Notes under the pieces: model-generated
Told to the model about the DNA's origin: nothing
The model's input: the letters and a program-made list of their open reading frames with translations, nothing else
The model's database searches: none
Program-made: the position numbers and the translations under genes
Part shown: positions 60,058 to 60,070 of the stretch, one piece after another
How positions within the stretch are numbered: the stretch's first letter is position 1
Layout of the letters: every line of letters begins with the position of its first letter
Source: Blastococcus sp. TF02A-35
GTDB taxonomy: Bacteria > Actinomycetota > Actinomycetes > Mycobacteriales > Geodermatophilaceae
NCBI RefSeq assembly: GCF_004571075.1
Contig: NZ_SPQP01000024.1
Location: forward strand, 1 to 60,070
Reading direction: 5' to 3'
Length of the DNA: 60,070 bases

Positions 60058-60070
60058 GACGCCGAAGGGC

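Overview
The window is about 60 kb of very GC-rich DNA with strong G/C bias at third codon positions, many GTG starts, and genes joined by 1-4 bp overlaps. It encodes [15 protein letters not shown] markers: Lsr2, CarD, DisA, an LpqE-like lipoprotein, DUF3263, DUF3180, DUF5313 and a LytR_C protein. The gene content and order point to a high-GC actinomycete, most likely of the Geodermatophilaceae (Blastococcus, Geodermatophilus, Modestobacter); the genus is an inference. From memory, the left 36 kb follows the M. tuberculosis order Rv3628 (ppa) down to Rv3579c (rlmB), with one large interruption.

Layout. (1) 0-9.8 kb is conserved backbone: ppa (minus), then a rightward row of dacB-like PBP, DUF2342 metalloprotease, tilS, hpt, ftsH, folE, folP, folB, folK and DUF3180. 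(2) 9.8-15.7 kb is an accessory block: an AraC-DinB regulator with a RibD/DHFR-like reductase, then an osmoprotectant ABC importer whose ATPase gene is inverted and whose binding protein looks circularly permuted, then DUF1684. (3) 15.7-26.2 kb: a coiled-coil membrane protein, an SDR, the pantothenate cluster (DUF2520 protein, panC, panD, coaX), lysS, lsr2 and clpC. (4) 26.2-32.3 kb on the minus strand, with one plus-strand membrane gene: mutY, disA, radA, an lpqE-like lipoprotein and a UbiA prenyltransferase. (5) 32.4-36.5 kb: carD, ispD, ispF, cysS, rlmB. (6) 36.5-48.9 kb: DUF445, an HtrA-type protease, a FetB-like permease, tRNA-Thr, DUF5313, a broken rarD, DUF3263, a LytR_C protein, then an extracellular hydrolase fused to an ABC ATPase with its permease, and a HAD phosphatase. 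(7) 48.9-52.7 kb: a SAM-I riboswitch in front of a divergent threonine-synthase-family gene, a cold-shock protein, and an orphan groEL with two CIRCE operators. (8) 52.9-60 kb: DUF72, a frameshifted Ala/Glu coiled-coil gene, a Gfo/Idh/MocA oxidoreductase, DUF4031, HD and M20 hydrolases, a DUF2510-scramblase-like protein and an MFS transporter.

How the genes work together. The folate genes folE-folP-folB-folK form one translationally coupled unit behind ftsH. panC-panD-coaX form a pantothenate/CoA unit. ispD-ispF start the MEP pathway next to cysS and rlmB. disA-radA pair c-di-AMP synthesis with recombination.

The observations most worth following are: (a) a SAM-I riboswitch whose P1 stem overlaps the Shine-Dalgarno of a ThrC paralog with altered active-site motifs, which suggests a role in the methionine branch; (b) an OpuAC-type binding protein whose C-terminal segment precedes its N-terminal segment; (c) a secreted alpha/beta hydrolase fused through one membrane span to an ABC ATPase; (d) repeated promoter -10 motifs 6-8 bases before start codons, implying many leaderless mRNAs. 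No CRISPR array, prophage, insertion sequence or rRNA was seen.
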